From contig NZ_JAQOSQ010000001.1 in the NCBI RefSeq assembly GCF_030068455.1, forward strand, positions 310,001-374,000: a DNA stretch of 64,000 nucleotides, read 5' to 3'. The notes beneath the pieces are model-generated. The model saw only the letters and a program-made list of their open reading frames with translations, was not told the DNA's origin and did no database searches. This DNA is from Roseofilum casamattae BLCC-M143. GTDB lineage: Bacteria; Cyanobacteriota; Cyanobacteriia; Cyanobacteriales; Desertifilaceae. The translations under genes and the position numbers were made by a program. Shown here piece by piece: positions 1 through 9,602 of the stretch (positions are counted from its first letter, which is position 1; the number at the start of each line of letters is the position of its first letter).

Positions 1-2
1 AG

Positions 3-878
3 TTAACCGCAGGGGAAACCTTGTCGCCAACAGTAATTATTATAGGGAACGTTATTGAAAAGCGATCGCTGTTCTCTAGTCTCGTCCATTTGCCAGATAT
101 GCCTCTATCCAACCAGACCATTTTAGTCACTCGCTCCGCCGGCCAATCCAGCAATTTTACGCAACTTTTGGAGCAAAAAGGAGCCAGAGTAATTGAGATG
201 CCTGCGTTAGAAATTGTACCGCCTTCGACCTGGGAATTGATGGATAAGGCGATCGCAAATTTAGCTCAGTTTGATTGGCTTATTCTCACTTCGAGTAATG
301 CCGTCGAGTATTTCTGGGAACGCTTGAATTTTCATGGGTTGGACAGTCGCGCGCTAGGAAGAATAAAACTGGCTGTTGTCGGCAAGAAAACGGCGTTCGT
401 GTTGCGCAAAAAAGGACTCGAACCCGACTATATTCCGCCGAACTTTATCGCAGATTCATTAGTGGAGAATTTCCCAGAATCTCTATCGGGAAAACAGTTA
501 TTATTTCCGCGCGTAGAAACAGGGGGGCGCGAGGTATTAGTTAAAGAATGTACCGAGCAAGGCGCAACCGTTACCGAAGTTCCAGCTTATCAATCTCAAT
601 GTCCGACAACAGTTCCACCGGAAGCCGCACAAGCATTGCAAAACCAAGAGATTAATATTATTACGTTTGCCAGTTCTAAAACCGTGAAAAATGGCATGAA
701 ACTTATTCGCGAGTTAGGAAATATTTCTCTCGATTCAGTTTGTATTGCCTCTATCGGCCCGCAAACGTCGAAAACTTGTCTGGAGCTATTGGGACGAGTC
801 GATATTGAAGCCGAAGAGTATACGCTGGAGGGACTAACTGAGAGTATTATAGAGTGGGTTGGCGATCGCAAAAACTAA
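3..878 (+). CDS. hemD: Uroporphyrinogen-III synthase (HemD), apparently the C-terminal half of a CobA-HemD fusion (5' end outside the window)
   Basis: HemD closes linear hydroxymethylbilane to uroporphyrinogen III, the branch point to haem, chlorophyll and cobalamins. The HemD part begins at the ATG at 99 (MPLSNQTILVTRS) and spans about 259 residues, a normal length. The same frame is open upstream to the window edge, and its residues there (LSPTVIIIGNVIEK) look like the end of a CobA/SUMT uroporphyrinogen methyltransferase. No stop separates the two parts, so I read this as the 3' part of a cobA-hemD fusion. Fusions of these two activities are known in other bacteria. Translation of HemD alone from 99 remains possible. 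The stop at 876-878 lies 4 nt before the next ATG. Confidence 0.85.
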   Translation, partial: LTAGETLSPTVIIIGNVIEKRSLFSSLVHLPDMPLSNQTILVTRSAGQSSNFTQLLEQKGARVIEMPALEIVPPSTWELMDKAIANLAQFDWLILTSSNAVEYFWERLNFHGLDSRALGRIKLAVVGKKTAFVLRKKGLEPDYIPPNFIADSLVENFPESLSGKQLLFPRVETGGREVLVKECTEQGATVTEVPAYQSQCPTTVPPEAAQALQNQEINIITFASSKTVKNGMKLIRELGNISLDSVCIASIGPQTSKTCLELLGRVDIEAEEYTLEGLTESIIEWVGDRKN

Positions 879-882
879 GCTA

Positions 883-1710
883 ATGAAAACCGACACCCTC
901 TTCTACAAAATCTTCCAAGAGTTCCCGCAATTTTTCTTTGAACTATGCGGACTGGCGCCAACTACCTCCAATCTCTATACCTTTACGTCTGTTGAAGTGA
1001 AGCAACAGGCCTTTCGCATGGACGGACTCTTTTTACCCAAGTCGAACAACTCCCAACTTCCCCTATACATTACTGAAGTTCAATTCCAACCCGATGACAA
1101 CTTCTACTATCGTCTCTTCAGCGAACTGTTTCTCTACTTAAAACAATACCAACCTCCTCACCCTTGGCAAGTAGTTGTTATTTATCCAAATCGGAATGTC
1201 GAGCGGGAAAACCTCTTACACTTTCGCAATCAATTGTTACTTCCGGAAGTGACTCGGATTTATCTGAACGAACTGGCATCAAATTCATTAGGAACGGGTA
1301 CAATAAAACTGGTGATGGAGAGTCAGTCGAAAGCACCAGAAGTTGCGAAAGCTCTAATCCAACAAGCACGCGCTCGGTTAACCCAAGGTCAAGTTCGGCA
1401 AAACTTAATTGACTTAATCGAGACTATAATCGTGTATAAACTGCCGGAAAAAAGTCGGGAGGAAATTGAAGCGATGTTAGGATTGAGCGACATTAAGCAA
1501 ACAAAGGTATATCAAGAAGCTCTGGCGGAAGGACAGAAAATTGGCGAGGAGCGGGGAGAGCAGCGGGGAGAACAGCGGGGAGAACAGCAGGCAAAGCGCC
1601 AAGCCATTCCGCGCATGGTGAGCTATGGTTTAGCTCCAGATGCGATCGCCCAATTGCTGGATATTCCCCTATCTGCGGTCACTGAAGTCATTGAGCAGCT
1701 AGAGAAATAG
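883..1710 (+). CDS. Rpn-family / DUF2887-like putative nuclease
   Basis: A protein of about 275 residues of the PD-(D/E)XK Rpn/transposase-associated superfamily that is abundant in cyanobacteria (often annotated DUF2887 or recombination-promoting nuclease). Visible features are the N-terminus MKTDTLFYKIFQEFPQFF, the core D...(x)n...TEVQF (Asp-Gly-Leu-Phe then Ile-Thr-Glu-Val-Gln-Phe), and a C-terminal charged linker of EERGEQRGEQRGEQ repeats followed by a helix-turn-helix-like tail (LAPDAIAQLLDIPLSAV). The ATG at 883 is preferred to the upstream TTG at 859 because it fits the family start and lies 4 nt after the hemD stop. The cellular role of these solitary copies is unknown. Confidence 0.8.
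   Translation: MKTDTLFYKIFQEFPQFFFELCGLAPTTSNLYTFTSVEVKQQAFRMDGLFLPKSNNSQLPLYITEVQFQPDDNFYYRLFSELFLYLKQYQPPHPWQVVVIYPNRNVERENLLHFRNQLLLPEVTRIYLNELASNSLGTGTIKLVMESQSKAPEVAKALIQQARARLTQGQVRQNLIDLIETIIVYKLPEKSREEIEAMLGLSDIKQTKVYQEALAEGQKIGEERGEQRGEQRGEQQAKRQAIPRMVSYGLAPDAIAQLLDIPLSAVTEVIEQLEK
1546..1590 (+). repeat. 12-bp tandem repeat inside the Rpn-like gene
   Basis: Three full and one partial near-identical 12-bp units (variants of GAGCAGCGGGGA) encode the repeated EERG/EQRG linker. In-frame slippage here would change linker length without breaking the gene. Confidence 0.85.
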
Positions 1711-1800
1711 CTTCTCTATCTCCAATCCGATACATTTCGAGCAGCGGCCTGACTCTGTTACAATCTGTAAAGAAACTGTTAAGGATGTTTAGGGTATTCC

Positions 1801-3237
1801 ATGCGTGTTGCGATCGTTGGAGCGGGGTTAGCCGGGTTATCGACAGCCATCGAGTTAGTCGATGCAGGTCATGAAGTCGAGATCTTTGAATCTCGTGCTT
1901 TTGTTGGCGGAAAAGTTGGCAGTTGGGTTGATAAAGACGGCAACCATCTGGAGATGGGGTTGCATGTTTTCTTCGGCTGCTACTATAACCTGTTTGACCT
2001 CATGCGCAAAGTTGGCGCCTTTCAACACTTGCGCTTGAAGCAACATACCCATACTTTCATTAACAAAGGCGGACGCACTGGAGCATTAGACTTTCGCTTT
2101 CCTGCGGGTGCGCCATTTAACGGACTGAAAGCCTTTTTCACCACATCGCAACTTTCCCTTCAGGATAAAGCACAGAATGCGATCGCCCTCGGAACGAGTC
2201 CCATCGTGCGCGGTCTGGTAGACTTTGATGGAGCCATGGGCACCATTCGCAAGTTGGATGCCATCAGTTTTGCCGACTGGTTTCGCAACCATGGCGGTTC
2301 CAATGGTTCTCTGAAGCGGATGTGGAACCCGATCGCCTATGCGTTAGGATTTATCGATACGGAAAATATCTCGGCGCGCTGTATGCTCACCATCTTCCAG
2401 TTTTTCGCCGCGAAAACGGAAGCATCGGTGCTGAGAATGCTGGAAGGTTCTCCCCACGAATACTTGCACAAACCCATTATCAACTATTTAGAAGAACGGG
2501 GAACTAAAATTCATCTTCGTCGCCGGGTGCGCGAAATTCAGTTTAGCGAAACTAATGGTAAAACGGAAGTAACTGGACTCCTTATTGCCGATGGAGATAA
2601 GGAAGAAATGATTGTTGCCGATACTTATGTTTGCGCCTGTGATGTTCCCGGTATCCAGAAATTGTTACCGGAAGGTTGGCGGAAATGGTCGGAATTTGAC
2701 AATATCTATAAGTTAGATGCCGTTCCCGTGGCTACCGTGCAATTGCGTTTTGATGGTTGGGTGACAGAACTCAATGATGAGGCTCAGCGCACGCAATTGA
2801 AAGAAGCCGTGGGTATTGATAATTTACTTTATACTGCCGACGCCGACTTCTCTTGTTTTGCCGATTTAGCTTTAGCCAGTCCTGGAGATTATTATCGCGA
2901 GGGAGAAGGTTCTCTGCTACAGTTAGTGTTAACTCCCGGCGATCCGTTTATTCGGGAAAATAATGAGGCGATCGCAAATCACGTTCTCAAGCAAGTGCAA
3001 GAACTTTTCCCTTCAGCGCGCAACTTGAATATGACCTGGTATTCCGTTGTGAAATTAGCCCAATCTCTCTATCGCGAAGCACCAGGAATGGATCCCTATC
3101 GTCCCCCACAAAAAACGCCAGTCTCTAACTTCTTTTTAGCCGGAAGTTATACCCAACAGGATTATATCGACAGCATGGAAGGGGCAACCATTTCCGGACG
3201 ACAAGCAGCGCAAGCTATTCTCGAGCCAACCAGTTGA
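1801..3237 (+). CDS. zds: 9,9'-di-cis-zeta-carotene desaturase
   Basis: The plant/cyanobacterial-type desaturase (also crtQ) that converts zeta-carotene to lycopene via neurosporene, using FAD and passing electrons to plastoquinone. The 478 residues match the family. The N-terminus has the dinucleotide-binding motif VGAGLAGLS (residues 6-14) followed by the FAD-contact region [23 protein letters not shown] is characteristic of Zds rather than phytoene desaturase, and the C-terminus has the amine-oxidase type motif ending in [16 protein letters not shown]. The ATG at 1801 immediately precedes the nucleotide-binding strand, so the start is secure. The gene is monocistronic, followed by psbK on the same strand. 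Confidence 0.97.
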   Translation: MRVAIVGAGLAGLSTAIELVDAGHEVEIFESRAFVGGKVGSWVDKDGNHLEMGLHVFFGCYYNLFDLMRKVGAFQHLRLKQHTHTFINKGGRTGALDFRFPAGAPFNGLKAFFTTSQLSLQDKAQNAIALGTSPIVRGLVDFDGAMGTIRKLDAISFADWFRNHGGSNGSLKRMWNPIAYALGFIDTENISARCMLTIFQFFAAKTEASVLRMLEGSPHEYLHKPIINYLEERGTKIHLRRRVREIQFSETNGKTEVTGLLIADGDKEEMIVADTYVCACDVPGIQKLLPEGWRKWSEFDNIYKLDAVPVATVQLRFDGWVTELNDEAQRTQLKEAVGIDNLLYTADADFSCFADLALASPGDYYREGEGSLLQLVLTPGDPFIRENNEAIANHVLKQVQELFPSARNLNMTWYSVVKLAQSLYREAPGMDPYRPPQKTPVSNFFLAGSYTQQDYIDSMEGATISGRQAAQAILEPTS

Positions 3238-3349
3238 AGGTGGAATTACCCATATCTACTAGATCCTACTTCCTCTAGGTCGCTCTGTATGTTAATATTT
3301 TTGTCAATTATGAAAATAACCTAACACTGTTGGAGAGGACGGAATACCT

Positions 3350-3487
3350 ATGGAAGCAGCACTGCTGTTGGCGAAATTACCCGAAGCCTATTCGGCCTTT
3401 AGCCCGCTGATTGATGTTTTACCGGTTATCCCTATCTTTTTCCTTCTCCTTGCTTTTGTTTGGCAAGCTGCAGTTGGATTTAAATAG
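3350..3487 (+). CDS. psbK: Photosystem II reaction centre protein K
   Basis: A 45-residue single-span thylakoid protein. The mature part starts at [17 protein letters not shown], followed by the hydrophobic helix [17 protein letters not shown], the PsbK hallmark. The eight residues before KLPEAY are the usual removable presequence. A GGAGAGGA-like ribosome-binding site lies upstream of the ATG. PsbK sits at the edge of PSII near CP43 and helps stabilise the complex. A strong intrinsic terminator follows at 3524. Confidence 0.97.
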   Translation: MEAALLLAKLPEAYSAFSPLIDVLPVIPIFFLLLAFVWQAAVGFK

Positions 3488-3523
3488 AGCTTTAGGATAT
3501 CGCATCTAAGATCTTAATGTTAG

Positions 3524-3556
3524 AGAAGGCAGACCAACAGTCTGTCTTCTTTTTTT
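3524..3556 (+). terminator. Intrinsic terminator after psbK
   Basis: An 11-bp stem (AGAAGGCAGAC pairing with GTCTGTCTTCT, one G-U pair) with a 5-nt CAACA loop is followed directly by a run of T. It ends the psbK transcript. Confidence 0.9.
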
Positions 3557-3597
3557 CGATCTGCGATCGCTCAATCATTCTTTTGAGATTGCTTAAC

Positions 3598-4068
3598 TTA
3601 CAGAACTTGATGAGTATATTTGTGCTGCTTCACATTATCTTCAGCGCGCACCACATTTTTCATATTCAATACCCGCTTGCGATCGGTCGAGAAATTGAAA
3701 TCCTCGTGACAGGTGCCGATCGGAATTTCCGCTTTCGCACTTTTATGACTGGGAACCTTGTAACTCCGTGCTGCAGCGATCGCGCGATCGGCAAACTCTT
3801 GGCAAAATTGCGCCGTTTCAGGGAACTCAGAGGGTTTGTGTGGGGTCTTGTCAGTTAGCACGGCGCTTAGTTTGGTTCCTAATGCCTTTTTATAGGATGT
3901 TGGAATTCCTTTGACCAATGCTTCCAAAGCGGCAGAAGGAATGGGTTCGATTACTTGAACCGGATAAACTTCTCCGTCTTCTTTCACAAAGCAGGTGGCG
4001 AGGCCAATTGCTAAATAGTCCTCTCCGGATAGATCGGGAGCATTCGGGTATGTGGGTTCAGTCATCAT
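3598..4068 (-). CDS. Conserved cyanobacterial protein of unknown function
   Basis: 156 residues, soluble, without signal peptide or membrane segment. The first half (LSGEDYLAIGLATCFVKED, then VYPVQVIEPIPSAALEAL) is well ordered. The C-terminal third is rich in Lys/Arg and His (NFSTDRKRVLNMKNVVRAED). I do not recognise a catalytic motif. Two adjacent ATG codons (4068 and 4065) are possible starts. The gene converges with psbK, whose terminator lies just beyond its stop, and diverges from the TPR gene. Confidence 0.65.
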   Translation of the reverse strand: MMTEPTYPNAPDLSGEDYLAIGLATCFVKEDGEVYPVQVIEPIPSAALEALVKGIPTSYKKALGTKLSAVLTDKTPHKPSEFPETAQFCQEFADRAIAAARSYKVPSHKSAKAEIPIGTCHEDFNFSTDRKRVLNMKNVVRAEDNVKQHKYTHQVL

Positions 4069-4330
4069 TAAACTGGAAATAGAGGGGTCAATCGGTTGAA
4101 TGCGTTGATGGGCACCAATTAAACTAACCGATTGCGTGCATCTTAGCAGAACTTGAAGTTCCGGCGAGGGAGAGGAAAAAAAGCTTTGTTTTCCTTAAGA
4201 AATCTTTGACTTTTTTCTCCCTGTCACTAGACACCTGGGTAAGTGGTACATTATTGATTTTGTCGCGGCTGGTTGCCGCTTAGAGTAAAAACATCAGACC
4301 AAGTTCAATTCGCCATTGAGGGCAAATGGT

Positions 4331-5014
4331 ATGGCAATCAATCTTCCTGTTTCAACCTCTGACTATTGCTGGTCCGGATGTTTCCCCGGACAGCCTCGAG
4401 GGTCGGAAAAAGTGACTCGTATCGATCGCCAGCTTACCCGCGAGGCTAAAGCTTTAATCGGACGAGGAGACTATTGCCGTGCCATCGATCTTCTCTCCCG
4501 TTTAATTGATGCCGATCCAGCTTGCGCCCAGCATTTTAACAATCGAGGTTATGCTTATTTTCAGTTAGGAGATGTCGAACTGGCCATTGCCGACTACAAT
4601 TGCGCGATCGCTCTCGATCCCAAGTTAAGCGAGGCTTACAATAATCGAGGCAATGCCTATGCTCGCCAAGACGATCTCTACGCTGCCTTGCTCGACTACG
4701 ATACGGCAATTGACTTAAACCCTTTCAAGTTAGAAGCTTGGATTAATCGAGGCAAGAGTTTCCGCGAACTGAAAGTCTACGAGCTGGCTTTAGATAACTT
4801 CGATTTTGCCCTGCGCCTGAACCAACTCCAGGGTTATATTTATGCCGAGAGAGGACGAACCTATCATAAGATGGGAGACTGGAATTGGGCGATGGCAGAC
4901 TACCAACAGGCGATCGCTTATTTCGAGAATGCTGCTCGACTCTCAGAGATGGAAACTCGTCAATACCACAACGTCTTAGCTTGGCTCGACGAGCTGCTAG
5001 AACCCGTCCGCTAA
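4331..5014 (+). CDS. Tetratricopeptide repeat protein
   Basis: About 227 residues. From roughly residue 45 there are four or five TPR units of 34 residues, seen in NNRGYAYFQLGDVELAIADY, then NNRGNAYARQDDLYAALLDY, then INRGKSFRELKVYELALDNF and AERGRTYHKMGDWNWAMADY. These superhelical repeats act as protein-binding scaffolds. There is no signal peptide or catalytic domain. The ATG at 4331 is chosen over the TTG at 4316. The partner is unknown. Confidence 0.85.
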   Translation: MAINLPVSTSDYCWSGCFPGQPRGSEKVTRIDRQLTREAKALIGRGDYCRAIDLLSRLIDADPACAQHFNNRGYAYFQLGDVELAIADYNCAIALDPKLSEAYNNRGNAYARQDDLYAALLDYDTAIDLNPFKLEAWINRGKSFRELKVYELALDNFDFALRLNQLQGYIYAERGRTYHKMGDWNWAMADYQQAIAYFENAARLSEMETRQYHNVLAWLDELLEPVR

Positions 5015-5049
5015 TGGATTGGCTCGAGTCTTAAGAGCCAATTAATTAT

Positions 5050-5511
5050 TCAGGGTTGCGGATTACCTTTCTTCCAGACCACAGAACGCCGCTGAGGATC
5101 GATGCGATGACTCTGTTCTGCCATCACTTGCGTCGCGCGATCGGGATCGAAGGAACGATCGAAATCCAGTTGCAAACTATCTACGCGCTCTTGAGTTTGC
5201 TGCACTTGAATTTCCACGCTTTCTAATTTAGCTTGCACCGATCGATAATAGGGAATTAAACGAACGATTGCTGAGGTTCCAACAGCAATCAACACCAGAT
5301 GTACGGCTGCTTTCGCCGTTGCTTCTAAAGCGATCGCAACATTCCGTCTCGACGGTTGACGGCTGACTCTGGCGCGAGTTGGCCCGGACAATGGTTGAGG
5401 AGACGACGATAATCTAGAGCGCTGCCGAGAACGCATAGTGGGTTGGGGGGAAGGCTGGTGATTGGCAAGCATGGGCGTTCGGGCAATCTGAAGTGTAACG
5501 GCATTCTGCAC
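5050..5511 (-). CDS. Single-span membrane protein with coiled coil (FtsL/septum-protein-like topology)
   Basis: About 153 residues: a basic, Ser/Pro/Arg-rich cytoplasmic N-terminus, one hydrophobic segment (AAVHLVLIAVGTSAIVRLIPYY in two parts) around residues 67-90, then a short heptad region (LESVEIQVQQTQERVDSLQ). This layout resembles FtsL/DivIC-type proteins, but no family signature is evident, so that is only an analogy. The start is uncertain: GTG at 5511 or ATG at 5472. Downstream in its own transcription direction it converges with the TPR gene. Confidence 0.6.
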   Translation of the reverse strand: MQNAVTLQIARTPMLANHQPSPQPTMRSRQRSRLSSSPQPLSGPTRARVSRQPSRRNVAIALEATAKAAVHLVLIAVGTSAIVRLIPYYRSVQAKLESVEIQVQQTQERVDSLQLDFDRSFDPDRATQVMAEQSHRIDPQRRSVVWKKGNPQP

Positions 5512-5624
5512 TGATAATACACTCTGAGGTTGACCTTAACCGGTCTAGCTTAAGAGTTTTTTCGCGAATTTCCCCCCAGAACTCAGCTATTCCATTGGCA
5601 AGGGCGATCGCCCCATTTTCGAGC

Positions 5625-5720
5625 TTACTTGTACAGAGCTGTGGATAACCGGAATGCTAAAATACCGGGAATCAAAGCAATAAATAATGCGACGAAAACT
5701 TGAGTATCGGATAAAGCCAT
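5625..5720 (-). CDS. psaM: Photosystem I reaction centre subunit XII
   Basis: A 31-residue protein, [19 protein letters not shown] followed by [12 protein letters not shown], matching PsaM along its whole length: short N-terminus, one transmembrane helix and the terminal FRLxTxLYK. PsaM lies at the PSI trimer interface region and binds carotenoid. The ATG is at 5720 with a GGAGAG ribosome-binding site upstream (minus strand). Confidence 0.95.
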   Translation of the reverse strand: MALSDTQVFVALFIALIPGILAFRLSTALYK

Positions 5721-5978
5721 AGTAGAACTCTCCTATTATGCAGTTGGGGTTTATTGGATACTGTTACCCAAATCGTTCTCCAGGGGAATAGGTTCGTCAC
5801 ATAGCGTAACATTTTGGCAGAGGAGAACAGGGCCAAAGACCGTTATGGGTCAATGAACTTAGCGATCGGGTTAAACTTCAGTTAAATCCAAGGTTTAGGC
5901 AAGACGTTGCCTCCACAACTCGCTATACTTATAGCATTCAAGCTCAAAGCCAAAACAGTCAATTCAGAGAGCGGGCGG

Positions 5979-6647
5979 GTGGACATCCCAACATCAAACT
6001 CAACTATCACGCGCACTTATTTTCAGCGTCAGCTTCGGAGTTTACAACGGGATGTCCTGCGCATGGGAGCCTTAGTCGAGAACTCCTGCTGTCTTGCTCG
6101 ACAAGCGCTATTCGAGCAAGATCTTGCCGCCGCAAAACGGATTAAACCTCAAGACCGCATTATCGATCGCTTTTACCGCCAAATCGAGCAAGATTGCATC
6201 AGCACCATTGCGCTGCAATCCCCCGTGACTAAAGACTTGAGGCTTCTCAGTTCCATGATGCAACTGGTACGAGACTTAGAGCGCATTGGTGACTATACCA
6301 AAGATTTTTCGGAGATTGCCATCAAGCTGTTTGCTTATCCTCCTCATCCGATCGTTGGCGAGGTGCAACTCATGTACGATCGCTGCCAATCGATGTTAGC
6401 CATGAGTTTGGTTGCCCTATCAAACCTCGATGCTCAAACCGGCCGCGAGATTAAACTCAAAGACGATCTGGTCGATGCAGACTACAAAATTCTCTACAAC
6501 AAACTTGCCGATCGCCGCAACATTCAGGAGGAGCTAGAGCCAACTCTGCTCCTGGTGTTGGTGATTCGGCATCTAGAGCGTATGGCCGATCGTTCCACCA
6601 ACATCGGTCAGCGGGTTGCCTACATTGTTACCGGCAAGCGAGGCTAA
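5979..6647 (+). CDS. phoU: Phosphate-signalling complex protein PhoU
   Basis: About 222 residues forming two three-helix PhoU repeats, recognisable in FQRQLRSLQRDVLRMGALVE and in the metal-binding patterns LVRDLERIGDYTKDFSEIA and VIRHLERMADRSTNIGQRVAY, each with the E(R)xxD signature. PhoU links the Pst phosphate transporter to the PhoR-type kinase and prevents phosphate overload. GTG at 5979 places the first helix a few residues from the start, and an upstream TTG at 5907 is less likely. No pst or pho genes are adjacent. Confidence 0.93.
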   Translation: MDIPTSNSTITRTYFQRQLRSLQRDVLRMGALVENSCCLARQALFEQDLAAAKRIKPQDRIIDRFYRQIEQDCISTIALQSPVTKDLRLLSSMMQLVRDLERIGDYTKDFSEIAIKLFAYPPHPIVGEVQLMYDRCQSMLAMSLVALSNLDAQTGREIKLKDDLVDADYKILYNKLADRRNIQEELEPTLLLVLVIRHLERMADRSTNIGQRVAYIVTGKRG

Positions 6648-7307
6648 TTGCCGCCCCTCCCTAGGATTCAGTCTGCCTGAGGTAATAATTTGTAATTGAA
6701 TTAATGGGATTGTGTCGGAATTTCCACTCGATTAATGGTAAACTCGTATTTAGTCAATTTTATCCCAGGATCGATTGACCAGCAATTCACGAAACATTGA
6801 GTGGGTTGGGCCGGCGAACGGGATTTGAGGACTGATTCTAGAGTTACTCTAGCCAATAAACCTCTGGCTCGAGAGCGCAAACCGTCCCAAAAAGCCTTTT
6901 CGGGATAACGTTGTAAAGTTGCACGGGGCCGATCTCCGGAAACACCATCCTTTCCAAGTGTCGATTGAGGCTTGCCAAGCAACTCATCATCTCTGTTGGC
7001 GTTTGGCAATCGTTCAAATCGGACCATTCCAGTGTCAAAGCGATCGTCAATTGGATAAGCCAGCTTCAAACCGCAGCCTAAGTGTTTTCTCCGGAGCAGA
7101 TGAGGCTCCGACTGGGAAGTGCTTAAATCCAGACGGTTGCGATGGAGATGGCATCAATCGGCAACGAACCGTTAACGTCAAGCAGATCGACTGCGGGTCA
7201 TTAACTCAATTCTCAAATCCCTACTGCCGAATTACCTCCCTGCCCTGCTTCGCCCGTTTGACTAACGATAAAAACGACACCGATAAAAAAAGAGGACGTA
7301 TCGCTAC
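6648..7307. other. Region between phoU and rnr without a clear intact gene
   Basis: Apart from the doubtful broken gene at 6701-7069 I see no supported coding region. The last 230 bases before rnr are a plausible promoter and leader region, ending with an AGAGGA ribosome-binding site about 10 nt before the rnr ATG. Confidence 0.5.
6701..7069 (-). pseudogene. Possible frameshifted small gene (unknown)
   Basis: Two overlapping minus-strand frames each look partly protein-like. One (7050 to 6844) reads MTIALTLEWSDLNDC and ends at VCALEPEVYWLE. The other continues as ARVTLESVLKSRS and ends KYEFTINRVEIPTQSH at 6701. Joining them near 6850 would give one protein of about 110 residues, so a single indel may have broken it. 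I do not recognise the family, and either frame alone could also be spurious. Confidence 0.3.
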
Positions 7308-9602
7308 ATGGAATTTACGATCGCCAATTTACTCTCTAATTTTACCGAAGATAAACTAATCGCTCCAAAAGCACTAGAAAAAAAACTCGGACTGCAAAGC
7401 GAATTGAGTCTGCGTCAGTTGCAAATTGCCCTAGACGCCCTGGAAAAAATGGGGATTTTGATTAAAGACCGAGGGCGCTATCGTCGGGCAGCAGAAACGG
7501 GACTCGTAGAAGGTAAACTGCGCTGTTCGAGCAAAGGCTTTTGCTTCGCCATTCAAGATGATGAAGAAGCGGAAGATATCTACATTCGCGAAAGCAATCT
7601 CTCGACCGCCTGGAATGGCGATCGCGTTCTGGTCAGAGTGCTCAAAGAAGGGTCGCGGCGTCGTTCTCCAGAAGGGGAAGTATATTTAATAGTCGATCGC
7701 TCGATTACCTCGGTTCTGGCTCGCATCAAGCATAGCAGTGGAGACTACAAAGCGGTTCCTCTGGACGACCGACTATTGTTTGAATGTGCCTTGGGGACGG
7801 GATCGGAGCTGGAAGCAGCGATCGATCATCTGGTTCACGTAGCCATCGAACGCTATCCCCTCGGGGCCTATCCTCCCCAAGGTAAGGTAACTCAAGTGTT
7901 GGGATTGAATGCAGAGGAAGCAGCAGACACGGAAATCGTCCGCTGCAAACACGACCTCCCCAAAGATTTTTCTACCCGAGTCGTGAAAGAAGCAGCGGCC
8001 TTAACGGCTCCGATCGTCGATGCAAAGAACCGCCTGGACTTGCGCTCTCTTTTGACGTTAACGATCAAGCCGGGGGAATCTGCCGATGATGAGAAACCTT
8101 CGATAGAAGATCGAGCGGATACGTTTGATGATGCTATCAGTTTGGAAGCAGTTGAGGATGGCAACTGGCGCTTGGGAATTCATATCGCTGATGTGTCGCA
8201 ACTGATTCCTCCGCTCTCGGCCATCGACCGAGCGGCAGAAAAACGAGGGGCCTCGGTTTACTTGGGCAATAAGGTTCTGCCCATGCTGCCAGAGGAGGCG
8301 ATCGCATTCTCGGCTTTGGTGCCTGGAGAAGACCGACACACTCTCTCGGTGCTGATCGATCTCGACAGTGAAGGGGAGGTAGTGCATTATCGCATCGAAC
8401 CAGCCATCATCCGTGTCGATCGCCACCTGAACTATCAGCAAACTCAAGCTCTGTTGGTGGCAGAAGAGCAGGTGGAAGATATTCCCCTCGAGGTGGGCGA
8501 GATGCTCAAACAGCTCTACAAAGTGACTCAGAAGTTGCGCCACCATCGCTTGGAGAGAGGTTCGTTTGAGCTGAATTTACCCGATCAAAAATACTATTAC
8601 GACGATGAAGGCGCTCTCGGCGCTCTGGTGGTGCCTTTTTCTCTGCCAGCCCGAGGTATTGTGACGGAGCCGACGATTTTGGCGAATCAGTTGGTCGCCA
8701 AACATTTGCGGGCGCTGGAGGTACCGGCCTTGTATCGGGTGCACGGAGCGCCTCATGTGGAAGAGGTGCACGAGCTGATTAAGCTGGCAGGGAATTTAGA
8801 TATTGCTCTGGAGTTGGAAGATGAGGAGAATATTACTCCTCGGGATTATCAGAGCTTTACGAAGAAGTTTGATGGAACTTCGGCGCAGAAGGTTTTGACG
8901 TATTTATTGCTGGGAGCGCTGAAGCCGGCATTTTATAGCGTTACCCCGAAACCTCATTTCGGTTTGGCTCTGGAGGAGGGTTATACTCACTTTACGGCAC
9001 CGCTGCATCGCTATTCGGATTTGTTGATTCATCGGGTGTTGCACGAGGTGTTTGCCAATGGGCGCGATCGCCGGACGACTCGAGCGAAGGAATCAGTGGA
9101 TTTGAGAAGCAGTAACTGTCACGGGAAGATTACCTGGAATGTGTTGCCGCCGGATACACAAGGGGAGCTGGAGGAGGTGTTTAGCACCGTTGTTTCCCAT
9201 TTGAGCGAAACAGAGCGGGTGGCCCAAGAGGCGATCGACGATCTGGATGGGTTGCAGAAGGCAGAGTTTATGAAGTCCCATACGGGGGAAATGTTCCACG
9301 GAGTGATTACTGGGGTGCAATCTTATGGGTTTTTCGTGGAACTGGAGGACGTTTTAGTCGAGGGTTTGGTGCACGTGAGTTCGCTGAAGGATGATTGGTA
9401 CGAGTACCGGGGTCGCCAGCAGATGCTCATCGGACGGAAAAATCGCAATCATTATCGTTTGGGCGATCGCGTGGAAGTGCAAGTGAAGAGCGTAGACTAT
9501 TATCGCCAGCAGATCGATTTGGTGGCGATAAGTGGTGGTAGCTACAGTCCCGATCCGTTTGATGAGGAGGAGGACGATGGGGAAGAATACTACGAGTCAT
9601 GA
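7308..9602 (+). CDS. rnr: Ribonuclease R (VacB/RNB family 3'-5' exoribonuclease)
   Basis: 764 residues with the RNase II/R order: an N-terminal winged-helix-like segment (about 1-65), cold-shock domains, an RNB catalytic domain with the metal-binding motif IEDRADTFDDAIS near residue 266 and GIHIADVSQLIPPLS after it, the motif TEPTILANQLVAKHL, and a C-terminal S1 domain from about residue 660 (GVITGVQSYGFFVELED). The tail is very acidic. It degrades structured RNA processively from the 3' end. Its stop overlaps the ubiX start (ATGA), so the two are translationally coupled. Confidence 0.95.
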   Translation: MEFTIANLLSNFTEDKLIAPKALEKKLGLQSELSLRQLQIALDALEKMGILIKDRGRYRRAAETGLVEGKLRCSSKGFCFAIQDDEEAEDIYIRESNLSTAWNGDRVLVRVLKEGSRRRSPEGEVYLIVDRSITSVLARIKHSSGDYKAVPLDDRLLFECALGTGSELEAAIDHLVHVAIERYPLGAYPPQGKVTQVLGLNAEEAADTEIVRCKHDLPKDFSTRVVKEAAALTAPIVDAKNRLDLRSLLTLTIKPGESADDEKPSIEDRADTFDDAISLEAVEDGNWRLGIHIADVSQLIPPLSAIDRAAEKRGASVYLGNKVLPMLPEEAIAFSALVPGEDRHTLSVLIDLDSEGEVVHYRIEPAIIRVDRHLNYQQTQALLVAEEQVEDIPLEVGEMLKQLYKVTQKLRHHRLERGSFELNLPDQKYYYDDEGALGALVVPFSLPARGIVTEPTILANQLVAKHLRALEVPALYRVHGAPHVEEVHELIKLAGNLDIALELEDEENITPRDYQSFTKKFDGTSAQKVLTYLLLGALKPAFYSVTPKPHFGLALEEGYTHFTAPLHRYSDLLIHRVLHEVFANGRDRRTTRAKESVDLRSSNCHGKITWNVLPPDTQGELEEVFSTVVSHLSETERVAQEAIDDLDGLQKAEFMKSHTGEMFHGVITGVQSYGFFVELEDVLVEGLVHVSSLKDDWYEYRGRQQMLIGRKNRNHYRLGDRVEVQVKSVDYYRQQIDLVAISGGSYSPDPFDEEEDDGEEYYES

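Noticed and set aside
6919-7359. Plus-strand frame overlapping the rnr start
   Set aside because: It runs into rnr in another frame, and Cys- and Asn-rich sequence without pattern suggests non-coding.
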